Shown in pieces: positions 1-8,918 of a stretch of 64,000 nucleotides of DNA. The translations under genes and the position numbers were made by a program. The DNA lies in the NCBI RefSeq assembly GCF_035989305.1, contig NZ_CP108514.1, positions 248,001-312,000 of the forward strand, read 5' to 3'. Below the pieces are notes generated by a model. It had not been told where the DNA came from. It made no database searches and was given only the letters and a program-made list of their open reading frames with translations. This stretch comes from Streptomyces sp. NBC_01233. GTDB lineage: Bacteria; Actinomycetota; Actinomycetes; Streptomycetales; Streptomycetaceae. Every line of letters starts with the position of its first letter. Positions within the stretch are counted from its first letter, which is position 1.

Positions 1-689
1 TGCCCATCATCGGCGGCCTGGGCATGAACACGGGTATCTCCGATGTGCACAACCTGTGCTGGAAACTGGCGGGAGTTCTCCGCGGGTGGGCCGGACCGAG
101 CCTGTTGGACACCTACGCGACGGAACGACAACCCGTCGCCCACCTGACCCTCCGCCAAGCAGTGGCCAACACCCACCTCATGTTCCAGGCACAGAGCCTG
201 CGGCAACAGCAGCTCCGGACCGGCGAAGCAGCACCGGCACGCGTCGAACTTCCCTGGTCGGACCGGTACTTCGCCCAGCTCGGGCTCGTCCTCGGCGTCA
301 CCTACCGCTCCGCTGCCGTCCTCACCGACGGCAGTCCCCCGCCCGAGCCGTCCGACGTGGGCACGGACTACGTCCCCACCGCGGAACCAGGCCACCGCAT
401 GCCCCACCTCTGGCTCGGACGCGACCGCTCGACGCTCGACGCCTTCGGCGAATGGTTCACCCTGCTCACCCCCGACCCCACCCGCTGGGAGCGGCGAAGC
501 GCCACACCATGGCCGCTGCGCGTCGAGCCCCTTGCCGACGAGCACACCGGCCGCTGCGGCGTCTCCCCCGAGGGAGCACTGCTGATCCGACCCGACGGCC
601 ACGTCAGCGCCCGCTGGCGCGACCGGCCACCGGGCGGCAGCGTCCTCGTCCACGCCCTCGCGACCGTCACCGGCTCGGCGCCCCTCTGA
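1..689 (+). CDS. FAD-dependent monooxygenase, 3' part
   Basis: The reading frame is open from base 3 and the true start lies before the window. The first residues (PIIGGLGMNTGISDVHNLCW) match the third FAD-contact motif of PheA/TfdB-type aromatic hydroxylases, in which a GD/GG..MN.G..D..NL.WKL segment binds the flavin ribityl chain. The rest corresponds to the substrate domain and the thioredoxin-like C-terminal domain ending in a short Val/Ala-rich strand. The family uses NAD(P)H and O2 to hydroxylate aromatic rings, often in polyketide tailoring or aromatic catabolism. The substrate cannot be told from the visible part. Confidence 0.85.
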   Translation, partial: PIIGGLGMNTGISDVHNLCWKLAGVLRGWAGPSLLDTYATERQPVAHLTLRQAVANTHLMFQAQSLRQQQLRTGEAAPARVELPWSDRYFAQLGLVLGVTYRSAAVLTDGSPPPEPSDVGTDYVPTAEPGHRMPHLWLGRDRSTLDAFGEWFTLLTPDPTRWERRSATPWPLRVEPLADEHTGRCGVSPEGALLIRPDGHVSARWRDRPPGGSVLVHALATVTGSAPL

Positions 690-796
690 CAGCCCGTGCG
701 ACGAGGGCTGTGACCGCTCTTCCGTGAAGGCTCACGCAAGGGCGGGCACAGCCACCTACTTCAGCTCCGATCAGCGGTCCGCTCGGGCAGGGCCCG

Positions 797-1195
797 TCAG
801 CACTCACCGCCCCAGCGGTGGGACGATCCCCGGTCTGCAGGGTTGGCGCTGGGGTACCAGCCCTCGTCCCCGAAGTGCAGGCAGGCGATCTGGCCGGAGT
901 AGTTGTAGCCGTCGTAGATGCGTACGTGGTCGCAACCGGCGCACGCCGTACCGTTGTTGCGCCACGACTGGTCGTCGTTGTCGATGTTCGCCCCGTTGGA
1001 CAGGTAGTTGTCCGACCAGTTGGCGTCGTTGCCGGACCACGAGGCGCTCGGGCCGTCGTAGTTGGTGTAGTACCACGCGCAGAAGTTCCCGCTCGCGCAG
1101 GCGCCCGTGCCGGCCGTGGCCGGGGCCGCGGTCATCAGTCCGAGGCCCAGTGTGGCGACCAGGGCGAAGAGTAAGCCGACGATCTTGGATCGCAT
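797..1195 (-). CDS. secreted peptidase-inhibitor family I36-like protein
   Basis: I chose the ATG at 1195 (MRSKIVGLLF) because AAGGG lies about 9 bases upstream; the open frame continues 16 codons further without a better site. It encodes 132 residues: a signal peptide with an Ala-rich cleavage region (APATA, about residue 28) and a small Cys-rich domain with six cysteines. The W/N/D-rich pattern (SGNDANWSDN, DQSWRNNGT) is that of streptomycete I36 inhibitors such as SMPI relatives, a beta-gamma crystallin-like fold. It is probably an extracellular protein; inhibitor activity is inferred from the family only. Confidence 0.75.
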   Translation of the reverse strand: MRSKIVGLLFALVATLGLGLMTAAPATAGTGACASGNFCAWYYTNYDGPSASWSGNDANWSDNYLSNGANIDNDDQSWRNNGTACAGCDHVRIYDGYNYSGQIACLHFGDEGWYPSANPADRGSSHRWGGEC

Positions 1196-1278
1196 GAGTG
1201 CTGCCCTTCTCGTTCGTGTCTTGTGCTTCTTCTTCTGATTCACCGCACCCGGTGCCGGGCGCGGAGCTGGGGGGCGGT

Positions 1279-2241
1279 TCAGCGGGCGTCGTCGACCAGC
1301 TGCCGGGCGCGTGGCAGGGCCGCCGCGGCGAGCCGGTCACGGGTGCGGATCGCGTCCCTGTGCGCCTGCTCGAGCTGCGTGCGGTACCGCTGTTCCACAC
1401 GCGCGGCCGTGGTCACCAGACCGGTGGTACGGGCGCATGCCGCCTCGGCTTCCGCGGCGGCGCGTTCGCGCGCCAGCTCGGTCTCGGTCGGGACGTCGCG
1501 CGCCGCGGCCGAGGCTTTGAGCCGCAGTTCCTGCGGGTCCTCGACCGTCCAGTCGTGGCCGGCCGTGCAGGCGGACCAGTCCTTCACCGCCGCCGCGTAG
1601 GCCGGGTCTTCGAGGACCTTCGGCTGGTAGACGGTCGTCAGGTTCTCGACGGTCCGCGCGGCTTTGAACCAGGCCGGGTAGTCCCCGTACAGCCTCCGGC
1701 GCGCTTCGGCCAGGCACCCGCTGTCGTTCGTCGCGATCCGGAACCCACTGGGCAGCGTCACCTTGATCCGCTGCCGCTCGGTGCCCGTCATCGCCAGGGA
1801 GCAGGCGGCCCTCTGTGACTCGTCCAGCCCTTGGAAGTAGACCCGGTTCGGGTCCTTTTCGGCGCGGCTCAGCAGCTCCCGGTCCAGGTCCGTACCGAAT
1901 CCGTGCGTGCGGGCGAACTCCGCGTCGTCGATGCCGTACGGAAAGTCCGGCCGGCGGGGCGGCTGTTCGGCCGGCGGGACGACGGTGTACCGGTATCCCT
2001 TGGCCTTCATGCACGGACCGATGAGCAGTGACTCCGCGTGCTCCAGCGTTTCCCACTGCGCTGCGGTCGGCTCCCGCGGTGGCTCACCGGCAGGAGCGCT
2101 GCCGGCAGGGGCGCTGCCGGCAGGGGCGCTGCCGGCAGCCGTGCATCCGAGGCCGCCGATGGTGATCGCCGCTGTCGCCGCCGCAAGAGCGGCGGCCGCC
2201 AGGCACCTCGATCTCCTGCGCGCAGGCCGGTTTCCAGACAT
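1279..2241 (-). CDS. putative lipoprotein of unknown function
   Basis: The start at 2241 (MSGNRPARRR) is preceded by a GGGGGA ribosome site. Of 320 residues the N-terminus is a basic signal peptide ending in a lipobox-like GGLGC (Cys about 33), so the protein is probably lipidated and outside the membrane. A five-residue AGSAP repeat follows, then a mostly helical domain with four scattered cysteines (PCMKAKGY, AACSLA, SGCLAEA, SACTAGHD), which could pair. The C-terminal third is rich in Ala, Glu and Arg and likely forms long helices. I do not recognise a functional family. Confidence 0.75.
   Translation of the reverse strand: MSGNRPARRRSRCLAAAALAAATAAITIGGLGCTAAGSAPAGSAPAGSAPAGEPPREPTAAQWETLEHAESLLIGPCMKAKGYRYTVVPPAEQPPRRPDFPYGIDDAEFARTHGFGTDLDRELLSRAEKDPNRVYFQGLDESQRAACSLAMTGTERQRIKVTLPSGFRIATNDSGCLAEARRRLYGDYPAWFKAARTVENLTTVYQPKVLEDPAYAAAVKDWSACTAGHDWTVEDPQELRLKASAAARDVPTETELARERAAAEAEAACARTTGLVTTAARVEQRYRTQLEQAHRDAIRTRDRLAAAALPRARQLVDDAR
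2090..2134. repeat. 15-bp tandem repeat, three copies
   Basis: Three head-to-tail copies of a 15-base unit (GCAGGRGCGCTGCCG on the plus strand) with one difference in the first copy. In the lipoprotein gene they encode the AGSAP linker right after the lipobox cysteine, so a change in copy number would alter linker length without breaking the frame. Confidence 0.9.
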
Positions 2242-2366
2242 GTCATCCCCCGGCTCCTGGAGATCGAGTACGGGGGGACCCACGGCTGGCTCGGCCGACC
2301 CGGCAGGTCCGAGGGCGTCCCGCACCGCACCCGGGTGGGTGTTCGGCACGACGGCCGGGTACGGCT

Positions 2367-2397
2367 CGGCCCCGTCGGTGTCACACCGACGGGGCCG
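2367..2397 (-). terminator. strong hairpin terminator
   Basis: A perfect 14-base-pair stem (CGGCCCCGTCGGTG and its complement) with a TCA loop, placed 10 bases past the stop of the Ser/Gly-rich secreted protein gene and upstream of the lipoprotein gene. There is no U-tract, as is usual in Streptomyces. Confidence 0.85.
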
Positions 2398-2406
2398 GGC
2401 GGTGTG

Positions 2407-2931
2407 TCAGAGGGCGCTCTTCGTCGCGCTGTCGACGGAGCACTTCTTGTACTCGCTGCCGTCGCCCTTCCCGGTGTACGCCGTCTTGGCCTCGGCCTGT
2501 GCGGACGCACCCGCCTTGACGGTGAGTGCGCTCACCCTGGCCTGGGCGGAGGTCGCGGTCGAGGTGGCGTCCCCGCTGAACTTCATGGTGATGTTGTAGG
2601 TGTAGTCCACCGAACCGCTGTTGGTGACGGTGAGCCGGGCGACCAGGTTCTTGCCCGAGTCGTCCAGCTTGCAGCTGTCGATCCGGATGTCGCGCTCGGC
2701 CTTGTTCTTGCTGCTGGAACCGCCGGTGACGGAGGTACCGCCGGAGGTGCTGCTGCCGCCGCTGGTGCTGCTGCTGTCGCTGCCACCGCTGCTGGTGCCC
2801 CCGCTGGAGCTGCTGGAGCTCGAGCCGTGGCTGCTGCCGCCGCAGCTGGCGCCGTGAGAGCCCCGGGCTCCGGTGAGTGCGACGATGGCGATGCCGAAGA
2901 CGGCGACCGCGCGGACATGGCGAAGCTTCAC
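2407..2931 (-). CDS. secreted Ser/Gly-rich protein
   Basis: The likely start is the GTG at 2931 (VKLRHVRAVAVFGIAIVAL), which gives a proper signal peptide; a longer frame runs upstream without a ribosome site. The mature 150-residue protein starts with a low-complexity Ser/Gly/Thr linker of about 45 residues and ends in a beta-rich domain with two cysteines (DSCKLDD, KKCSVD) that resembles FxLYD/DUF4352-type domains. The domain pattern (NLVARLTVTNSGSVDYTYNI) suggests an Ig-like fold. It is probably exported; function unknown. Confidence 0.7.
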   Translation of the reverse strand: MKLRHVRAVAVFGIAIVALTGARGSHGASCGGSSHGSSSSSSSGGTSSGGSDSSSTSGGSSTSGGTSVTGGSSSKNKAERDIRIDSCKLDDSGKNLVARLTVTNSGSVDYTYNITMKFSGDATSTATSAQARVSALTVKAGASAQAEAKTAYTGKGDGSEYKKCSVDSATKSAL

Positions 2932-3088
2932 GTTCAACCCCGTTGAAATATCAGTGACCGAAAACAGCCCGCCTTGACGGGCACACGTCACCCTAACAGC
3001 GGATGCCAGATGCCTCGTCCGAGCCCACACCGGCGGCACGGCAGCGCTCCGGTCTCTCAAAATGCCGGGTCCAGGCGCTTCGCGCATC

Positions 3089-4051
3089 ATGAGTGCTGTG
3101 CATGACCCACACAGGGGCTCGGTCTGTCTGTCGATCGTGGTTCCCGTCTTCAACGAGGAGGAGGCCCTGCCTGTTCTGGCGGCGCGGCTCCGGCCCGTCC
3201 TGGACGGGTGCGAGGAACCGTACGAGGTCCTCGCCGTCGATGACGGCTCGACCGACAAGACGCCCCACCTGCTGGAGGATCTGCGCACCGTCTGGCCCCA
3301 GCTCCGCGTCGTGACCCTCCGGCGGAACAGCGGCCACCAGGCCGCCCTCACCGCCGGATTGCACCGCGCCCGCGGCGCCTATGTGATCAGCATGGACGCA
3401 GACCTCCAGGACCCGCCGGAAGTCATCCCGGACATGCTCGCCCTGGCTCGGGCGGACGGCCTGGACGTCGTCTACGGCGTCCGCACGGACCGCTCCGCAG
3501 ACACCGGCTTCAAACGCCGGACAGCCGGCGCCTACTACTGGCTCATGCGCCGCCTGGCCGGCTCCTACGTACCCGCTCAGGCCGGCGATTTCCGCCTGCT
3601 GTCCCGCCCGGTGGTGGAAACCCTCAAAACCCTGCCCGAGCAGCAGATCTACCGACTGCTCATTCCCTGGCTCGGTTTCCCCGGCGGCCAGATCACCTAC
3701 CAGCGCGGAGAGCGGGTGGCGGGCGCCACCAAATACCCCCTGCACAAGATGGTCCTCTTGGCCCTGGACAGCATCACCAGCTTCTCGGCGGTCCCTCTGC
3801 GCCTGGCCACGGCGCTCGGCGCCTTCAGTCTCGTCGTCTGCCTCGCGTTCCTCACCTGGACCCTCGTCGTCTACTCGACGGGAAACACCCTCCCCGGCTG
3901 GACCTCCCTGATCATCACGATCCTGTTCTTCGGCGCCGTCCAGCTCTTCTGCGTGGGAATGCTCGGCGAGTACGTGGCCCGCATCTACACGGCCGTCCAG
4001 GCCCGGCCCACCTACTTCGTCGCCCGTGACACGGACGAAGAACAGCGGTAG
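3089..4051 (+). CDS. GT2 polyprenyl-phosphate glycosyltransferase (GtrB/DPM1-like)
   Basis: The N-terminal GT-A domain has the nucleotide-sugar motif LSIVVPVFNEEEALP, the DDGSTDKT loop and the metal-binding DADLQDPP. Two C-terminal hydrophobic segments (about residues 225-250 and 260-285) anchor it in the membrane. Such enzymes move a sugar from a nucleotide donor to a polyprenyl phosphate, making the lipid-linked donor for membrane GT-C transferases. The convergent neighbour is a PIG-V-like transferase, a plausible user of the product. An ATG at 3062 is a possible alternative start; neither has a clear ribosome site. Confidence 0.85.
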   Translation: MSAVHDPHRGSVCLSIVVPVFNEEEALPVLAARLRPVLDGCEEPYEVLAVDDGSTDKTPHLLEDLRTVWPQLRVVTLRRNSGHQAALTAGLHRARGAYVISMDADLQDPPEVIPDMLALARADGLDVVYGVRTDRSADTGFKRRTAGAYYWLMRRLAGSYVPAQAGDFRLLSRPVVETLKTLPEQQIYRLLIPWLGFPGGQITYQRGERVAGATKYPLHKMVLLALDSITSFSAVPLRLATALGAFSLVVCLAFLTWTLVVYSTGNTLPGWTSLIITILFFGAVQLFCVGMLGEYVARIYTAVQARPTYFVARDTDEEQR

Positions 4052-4056
4052 GCCGG

Positions 4057-5403
4057 TCAGACCAGCACCCCGGAGAAGAACATCGCCCCCAAGAGGGCGT
4101 ACTGGACGGCACAGCAGGCCAACAGCGGCACCTGAACCCACCGGAACATGCGCCTGACCAGAATGAGCCCGACGAACATCTGCGCGTGATTGCGGTACCA
4201 CGACATGTCCGCGCCGGCGAAGAACGGCACCAGGAAGATCGCAACCGTCAAGATCAGGGCAGCCCATTCCTCGACGTCGAGCCGACGGTTGCGGACGAGC
4301 AGAGCCGCAGCCGTGGCCAGGACGAGCAGCACGAAGGCGAGGTTCAGCCAGAGCTGCGACTTGTGCGCGTCAAGACCGTGCGCCACCAGCCACGGCAGGT
4401 GCCCCTCGGGCGTGTACCAGTCCCTGAACGGAAAATCGTATGCCTGCCCCATCGCGTCGAAAGGCTGGTGCAGGCCTCCTTGCCCGTAACTGGATTCCTG
4501 GAGGATCTCGTACGCGTCCCAGTGGCCCGCCGCCTGCCACATCAGCCATTTGGCCCAGAGCACGCCACAGCCGGCGAGGGCTGCCGACAACCCTGCCTTC
4601 GCGAACCGAACGGTCCACGTGTCGGTTCGCCACGCGAAGAACGCGCTCAAGAGCAGCATGCCGACGGCTACGGCGCCGACGGGATAACAGGAGGCCGCCG
4701 CGAAACCGCCGGCAGCCGCGAGCCCCCAGGAGCCGCGCTTGACTCCGGCGACGCAGACGAGCAGTGCCAGCGTTCCGGTGGCGATCGGGAACAGGGCGTG
4801 GAGGTAGACACCGCCCGGGAAGACGGTACCGATGGCGAGGGTGAGGCCGGTGGCCCAGGTGAGCCGGGCGCCGAGCAGCCACCACAGCACCGCGAACATG
4901 CCGAGCAGAGACACTTCGGTGACGACCAAGGCGGACATCTCATAGGAGAGCCCGGTGGCGGAAACCGCCCGGACGGACATGGGGTACCCGGGGAACCAGG
5001 CCACGTTTCCACACATGACATCGCGGAAGTTCGGGTAGCGCTCCCGGCACCAGAACATCTCGTAGCCGGTCTTGGCAATGGACAGGTAGTGCGCGGAATC
5101 CCAGCGGCTGCGACCACCGGTGGACCAGTACGCCACTTCGGATCCGTCGCCGGCAACGGATGCCTTCGCGACCATCCAGGTGATGAGGTTCGTGATCAGC
5201 CATGCGACGACCGGCGGTAGCAGGGAGTGGCGCCCATCGCGGGCCGCCGGCCGGGTCGGTTCCACCATCTCCAGCCCCGCGATCGTCTCGTCGGCGGTCT
5301 CGGCCCCGCTCGGAGGGAGATCCACGATCCGCCGCACGGCCGTGGCAGCCCGTACGGTGCCTTGCTTCACGATCAGTCTGGCGAAGGCCCCGCGGAGGTG
5401 CAT
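4057..5403 (-). CDS. PIG-V/Gpi18-like membrane mannosyltransferase
   Basis: The start at 5403 (MHLRGAFARL) has an ideal GGAGGAG site 9 bases upstream, which argues against the longer frame from 5445. It is a 448-residue polytopic protein with about ten hydrophobic segments. The first loop carries WDSAHYLSIAKTGYE, the WD.xHYlxIAxxGY motif of the PIG-V/COG5542 mannosyltransferases, which use polyprenyl-phosphate-mannose. The stop lies 5 bases from that of the GT2 gene, so the two genes are convergent. Acceptor unknown. Confidence 0.75.
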   Translation of the reverse strand: MHLRGAFARLIVKQGTVRAATAVRRIVDLPPSGAETADETIAGLEMVEPTRPAARDGRHSLLPPVVAWLITNLITWMVAKASVAGDGSEVAYWSTGGRSRWDSAHYLSIAKTGYEMFWCRERYPNFRDVMCGNVAWFPGYPMSVRAVSATGLSYEMSALVVTEVSLLGMFAVLWWLLGARLTWATGLTLAIGTVFPGGVYLHALFPIATGTLALLVCVAGVKRGSWGLAAAGGFAAASCYPVGAVAVGMLLLSAFFAWRTDTWTVRFAKAGLSAALAGCGVLWAKWLMWQAAGHWDAYEILQESSYGQGGLHQPFDAMGQAYDFPFRDWYTPEGHLPWLVAHGLDAHKSQLWLNLAFVLLVLATAAALLVRNRRLDVEEWAALILTVAIFLVPFFAGADMSWYRNHAQMFVGLILVRRMFRWVQVPLLACCAVQYALLGAMFFSGVLV

Positions 5404-5568
5404 CCGAAAGTACTCCTCCGGCCCGGGCCGCCTCTCACGGATCACCGTGCCGACCGGGTGAAGACGCCGCGACGTGTCCCACGGCCACGGGCCGCCCGGA
5501 CCCCGCTGGTCCGGGCGGCACGCGCGCGGCGGATGCCGAGTCCGCAGGCAGTCGTGCTCCTCGTGGTG

Positions 5569-6186
5569 CTACCGGCCCGCGGGCTCCTCCTCGAACGGGA
5601 AACGGGCGAGTGGGGCCTCGCCGTGGAAGAACGTCTTGGCGCGGACCATGGCGCGTTCGTCGTTCTTCACCTGGCCGGGCCGCGAGCCGTTGCCGAACAG
5701 CACCCCGCCGAATCGCATGCGCATGTAGGCCGCCGAGTTGTTGAGGCTGGTCACCAGTCCGTCGGCGACCACCTCGTCGCGATCGGCCATGACCGTGACC
5801 CCCCACAGGGTCCGACCCGCCATCCGCTGCTTGAAGTCCGAGCCGGGCACCGTCAGCCAGCCCGACCAGTAGTCGAGGTAGCGCTTGGTCTGCGCGGAGA
5901 GCGAGTACCAGTACAGGGGCGAGGCGATGACGATGTCGGTGGCCTCCAGGGTGGCCCGGCGCAGCAGTTCCTCGTTCTCGTCGACGGTCCGGGAAGCGCT
6001 CTCGTGACGGCCGTCCTCGAAATCGGGCAGCGGTAGCGTGGCCAGGTCCACCCAACGCCGGGGCACTTCGGCGGGCAGCTGTTCCGCGGCTGCCCGCGCG
6101 AGTGTCTCGGTGTTGCCGTCCGCGCGGGAGCTGCCGAGGACAAAAAGGAACGAGCGGTCGGTTGCGCGGGGCGTCTCGGTCGGCAC
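5569..6186 (-). CDS. NADPH-dependent FMN reductase/flavodoxin-fold oxidoreductase
   Basis: The start is taken as the GTG at 6186, with GGAG 5 bases upstream. The flavodoxin fold is shown by the phosphate-binding loop LGSSRADGNTETLA near the N-terminus and the PLYWYSLSAQTKRYLDYW segment that covers the flavin ring. At 205 residues it fits the family. Such proteins reduce FMN or quinones with NADPH. It stands alone, with no operon partner. Confidence 0.8.
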   Translation of the reverse strand: MPTETPRATDRSFLFVLGSSRADGNTETLARAAAEQLPAEVPRRWVDLATLPLPDFEDGRHESASRTVDENEELLRRATLEATDIVIASPLYWYSLSAQTKRYLDYWSGWLTVPGSDFKQRMAGRTLWGVTVMADRDEVVADGLVTSLNNSAAYMRMRFGGVLFGNGSRPGQVKNDERAMVRAKTFFHGEAPLARFPFEEEPAGR

Positions 6187-6371
6187 GTCTGCTCCAGTTC
6201 TTGGACCCCCGGGAGCGGGGGTGGATTTGGATTCGATCTCCGCCTCCAACACTCCGGACCTGCACGGCTATTCCGCCAGCGGCGCCGCTGCGCGCCCCCT
6301 CGCCCCCGCCCCGGCGGCTCAGGTCGGGCGTGCAGGAACGGTAGGACCGCTCGGGTCAGCAGGGGGCGTTG

Positions 6372-6405
6372 GTCCGAGTGGTGTCGGAACTCCACTCGTG
6401 CGGAC
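6372..6405 (-). terminator. hairpin after the arginase-like gene
   Basis: The inverted repeat CGAGTGG/CCACTCG, extended by GTCC/GGAC, has a 10-base loop and lies about 28 bases past the stop of the arginase-like gene. Confidence 0.65.
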
Positions 6406-6432
6406 GGCGGTTCAGTTCGGCGATCTCGTCGA

Positions 6433-7326
6433 TCAGCGCGTGTGGTCGGTCCCGGTTCGTGCCGACAGTCCCCGGCGCAGGCATGCGGTGAGGTGGGCCG
6501 CGATGGACCCGTCGGGGTCGAGGCCGGGGTTGAAGATCGTGACGTCGAGGCCGACGGCCCGTTCGTCGGCCAGTGCCGTGCCCAGCACGCTCTCCAGCTC
6601 CGACCAGGTCAGCCCGCCGGGGATGCGGTAGTCGACGGCGGGCATGACCGCGTCGTCCAGGACGTCGACGTCGAGGTGGACCCAGTAGCCGGCGCTTTCG
6701 TCGTGCGTGAGGTGGGAGATCGCCTCGCGCACGGCGACCGCGGCGCCGGCCGCGCGCACACCGTCGAGGTCGATCGCACGGAGCCGTGGCGGCAGCGGTT
6801 GCATTCCGGCCTCGCGGGACTCGGCGGCGTCACGGAACCCGAAGGCTACGACGTCCTCGTCGCGCAGCAGGGGCCCGCGGCCCTCAAGGTCGGTGAGCAG
6901 CCGGGGGCCGCGGCCCGTGGCCAGGGCGAGTTCCATCGAGGCCGCCTCGCCGGTCGGCTCCGCCGAGGGCTGGTAGAAGTCGGTGTGGCCGTCGAGGAAC
7001 AACAGGCCGTAGCGGCGCAGGGCGAGGAGGTTGCCGAGCAGGACGGTGCAGTCGCCGCCGAGGACGACGGGGAATCGGTCGTCGTCGAGTACGGCCCCGA
7101 CGGCGTCGGCCAGCCGGACGGAGTACCGGGCGATGCCTGCGGGGTTGAGGACCTGGGTGCCGGGGTCCCGCCGGGGGTCGTACGCCGGTGCGTCGACCCG
7201 GCCGGCGTGCACGAGGCCGGGGTGGTCCGCCAGACCGGCATGGAGCAGCGCCGCGGGCAGGTGCTGGACGCCGGACGGGCGCAGTCCGAGCACGGACGGT
7301 GCCTCGATGATCGCGATTTCGCGCAC
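6433..7326 (-). CDS. arginase/agmatinase-family protein
   Basis: The start is the GTG at 7326 (VREIAIIEAPSVLGLRPSG), at the usual position for the family. The 297-residue ureohydrolase fold shows GGDCTVLLG, DGHTDFY and HLDVDVLDD, the three segments that hold the Mn ions. The usual GGDHS histidine is a cysteine here, so one metal ligand differs from classical arginase and the substrate may too. It is the last gene of a same-strand group with a P-loop kinase and a methyltransferase. Confidence 0.8.
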   Translation of the reverse strand: MREIAIIEAPSVLGLRPSGVQHLPAALLHAGLADHPGLVHAGRVDAPAYDPRRDPGTQVLNPAGIARYSVRLADAVGAVLDDDRFPVVLGGDCTVLLGNLLALRRYGLLFLDGHTDFYQPSAEPTGEAASMELALATGRGPRLLTDLEGRGPLLRDEDVVAFGFRDAAESREAGMQPLPPRLRAIDLDGVRAAGAAVAVREAISHLTHDESAGYWVHLDVDVLDDAVMPAVDYRIPGGLTWSELESVLGTALADERAVGLDVTIFNPGLDPDGSIAAHLTACLRRGLSARTGTDHTR

Positions 7327-7391
7327 GGAACCATGATCCCGCAGGGGGGCACCGTGCCGAGCCGAGCCGTGCGTGTTCGTGTTCGTCGTCG

Positions 7392-8054
7392 TCAGCCCGC
7401 GTCGAGGACGAGGTCGGCGCGGTGTCGGCCCGGGGCGATGAGGCGGGCGTTCGCCTCGTCCGAGCGGTCCACCCACTCGCGCGCGTACGCCGGCTCCTTG
7501 CCGTGGCGTACGTGCCGGTCGACCAGGCGCCGGACGCGCAGGTCCTCGTCCGGGGCGAGGTACCAGGCCTCGTCCAGCAGCGGCCGTACCGCCGCCCACT
7601 CCCCTTCGTCGAGGAGCAGGTAGTTCCCCTCGGTGATCACCAGCGGTACGGCCGGGGCCACGGGGATGCTGCCCGCGATCGGCTCCTCCAGGGAGCGGTC
7701 GAAGGCGGGTGCGTACACCGTGGCCCGGTCGGACGCGCGCAGGCGGTGCAGCAGGGAGACGTACCCGGCCACGTCGAAGGTGTCCGGGGCACCCTTGCGG
7801 TCGGCGAGTCCCACCCGGTTCAACTCGGCCTGGGCGAGGTGGAACCCGTCCATCGGGACCACCACGGCCGTCTCCGGGCCGAGCGCCTCGGCGAGCCGGG
7901 CGGCCAGCGTCGACTTACCGGCTCCCGGTGGCCCGGCGATGCCCAGGATCCGCCGGCCGCCCGGGGCGGCCGGCCCGGCCCCTCCCGTCGGCCCGGCCGG
8001 CCCGGCCAGTCCGGCCGCTCTCCGTACCAGCTCCGTGGTCGTCTGCACCTGCAT
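7392..8054 (-). CDS. nucleoside/nucleotide kinase-family P-loop protein
   Basis: The start at 8054 (MQVQTTTELVRR) follows an AGGA site. It has 220 residues with the Walker A motif GPPGAGKST (about residue 43), the DGFHL segment, the RKGAPDTFD motif and the lid region RRLVDRHVRHGK. These mark the PanK/uridine kinase-like family that includes fructose-transport-linked FrcK and YFH7. It probably phosphorylates a small sugar or nucleoside. It lies 20 bases downstream of the methyltransferase and 65 upstream of the arginase-like gene. Confidence 0.8.
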   Translation of the reverse strand: MQVQTTTELVRRAAGLAGPAGPTGGAGPAAPGGRRILGIAGPPGAGKSTLAARLAEALGPETAVVVPMDGFHLAQAELNRVGLADRKGAPDTFDVAGYVSLLHRLRASDRATVYAPAFDRSLEEPIAGSIPVAPAVPLVITEGNYLLLDEGEWAAVRPLLDEAWYLAPDEDLRVRRLVDRHVRHGKEPAYAREWVDRSDEANARLIAPGRHRADLVLDAG

Positions 8055-8074
8055 CTGCACATCCTGCCCGAGGA

Positions 8075-8884
8075 TCACGCAGCCGTGGGGGCCCCGCCCT
8101 TCCACCCCCAGGCCGTGAGCATGCCCGGTGACAGGCCGGTGCACCGGGGGGAATCCAGGTAGCGCACGGCTTCGTCGATCCCTCCGTCGTCGACGAGGCC
8201 CGTTCCCACCATGGCTTCCCGTGCCCGCTCCCAGGTCTCGGCCCAGAACCTGCTGATCGCGCTGCCCGGCAGGAGCGGTGGTACGTGGACCTCGGCCGCC
8301 ACGGATTCCAGCCCGGCCTCGCGCAGCAGATCGAGATGGCCGGGTACCCGTGACACGTCGGTACCGATGCTGTCGTGCAGCCCCTGCCACATGGCCCGCA
8401 TGGCCCGGGTGTACGGCGTGACGGGCGCCGACCCGGTGGTCAGGTCGACCGCATCGCTGACGACCAGTACGCCGCCGGGTGCGAGCAGCCCGCTCAGCTT
8501 GGCGACCATGTGCTGCGGGGACGGCAGGTGCATGAGGACGAACCGGGCGTGGACCAGGTGGAAGAGGCCCGGGGCGAAGTCGTCGGCGGTGACGTCCGCC
8601 TGCAGCACCGTCAGTCCCGGCACGGGGTGCGCCGCGAGGAACCGTACGTCGCGGTCCACCGCGAGGACCGCGGCGACGCCCGCTTCGTCCAGCAGGCCGC
8701 GCGCCACCGTGCCGGTTCCCGCACCCACGTCCAGGCAGTTCCAGCCGGGGCCCGCTCCCAGCAGACGCAGCCGGGCCAGGGTCGTCGCGTCGTAGGTGAG
8801 GGCTCGGCGGCGCAGTCGGACCACAGCTGGCGTGGCGTCCGCGCACGCCGAGCCGAATCCCGGTATACCCCAGGGGAGTCCCAC
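8075..8884 (-). CDS. class I SAM-dependent methyltransferase
   Basis: The SAM-binding motif CLDVGAGTGTVARGL is near residue 50, followed by an acidic strand end (AVDRD), an ADVTAD loop and VHARFVLMHLP as post-motif III. I take the GTG at 8884 because GAGAGGGGA precedes it; a GTG at 8824 is possible, since a palindromic -10-like GGTATACC sits at 8862-8869, between the two candidates. It is divergent from the GH2 gene with only about 34 bases between the chosen starts. Substrate unknown. Confidence 0.8.
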   Translation of the reverse strand: MGLPWGIPGFGSACADATPAVVRLRRRALTYDATTLARLRLLGAGPGWNCLDVGAGTGTVARGLLDEAGVAAVLAVDRDVRFLAAHPVPGLTVLQADVTADDFAPGLFHLVHARFVLMHLPSPQHMVAKLSGLLAPGGVLVVSDAVDLTTGSAPVTPYTRAMRAMWQGLHDSIGTDVSRVPGHLDLLREAGLESVAAEVHVPPLLPGSAISRFWAETWERAREAMVGTGLVDDGGIDEAVRYLDSPRCTGLSPGMLTAWGWKGGAPTAA

Positions 8885-8918
8885 CAGGTCCCCTCTCCCC
8901 CGGCCCGCGGGAGGCCCC

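Noticed and set aside
724..1197. Plus-strand frame opposite the I36-type gene
   Set aside because: Arg/Ser-rich shadow; the minus strand encodes a clear signal peptide and Cys-rich domain.
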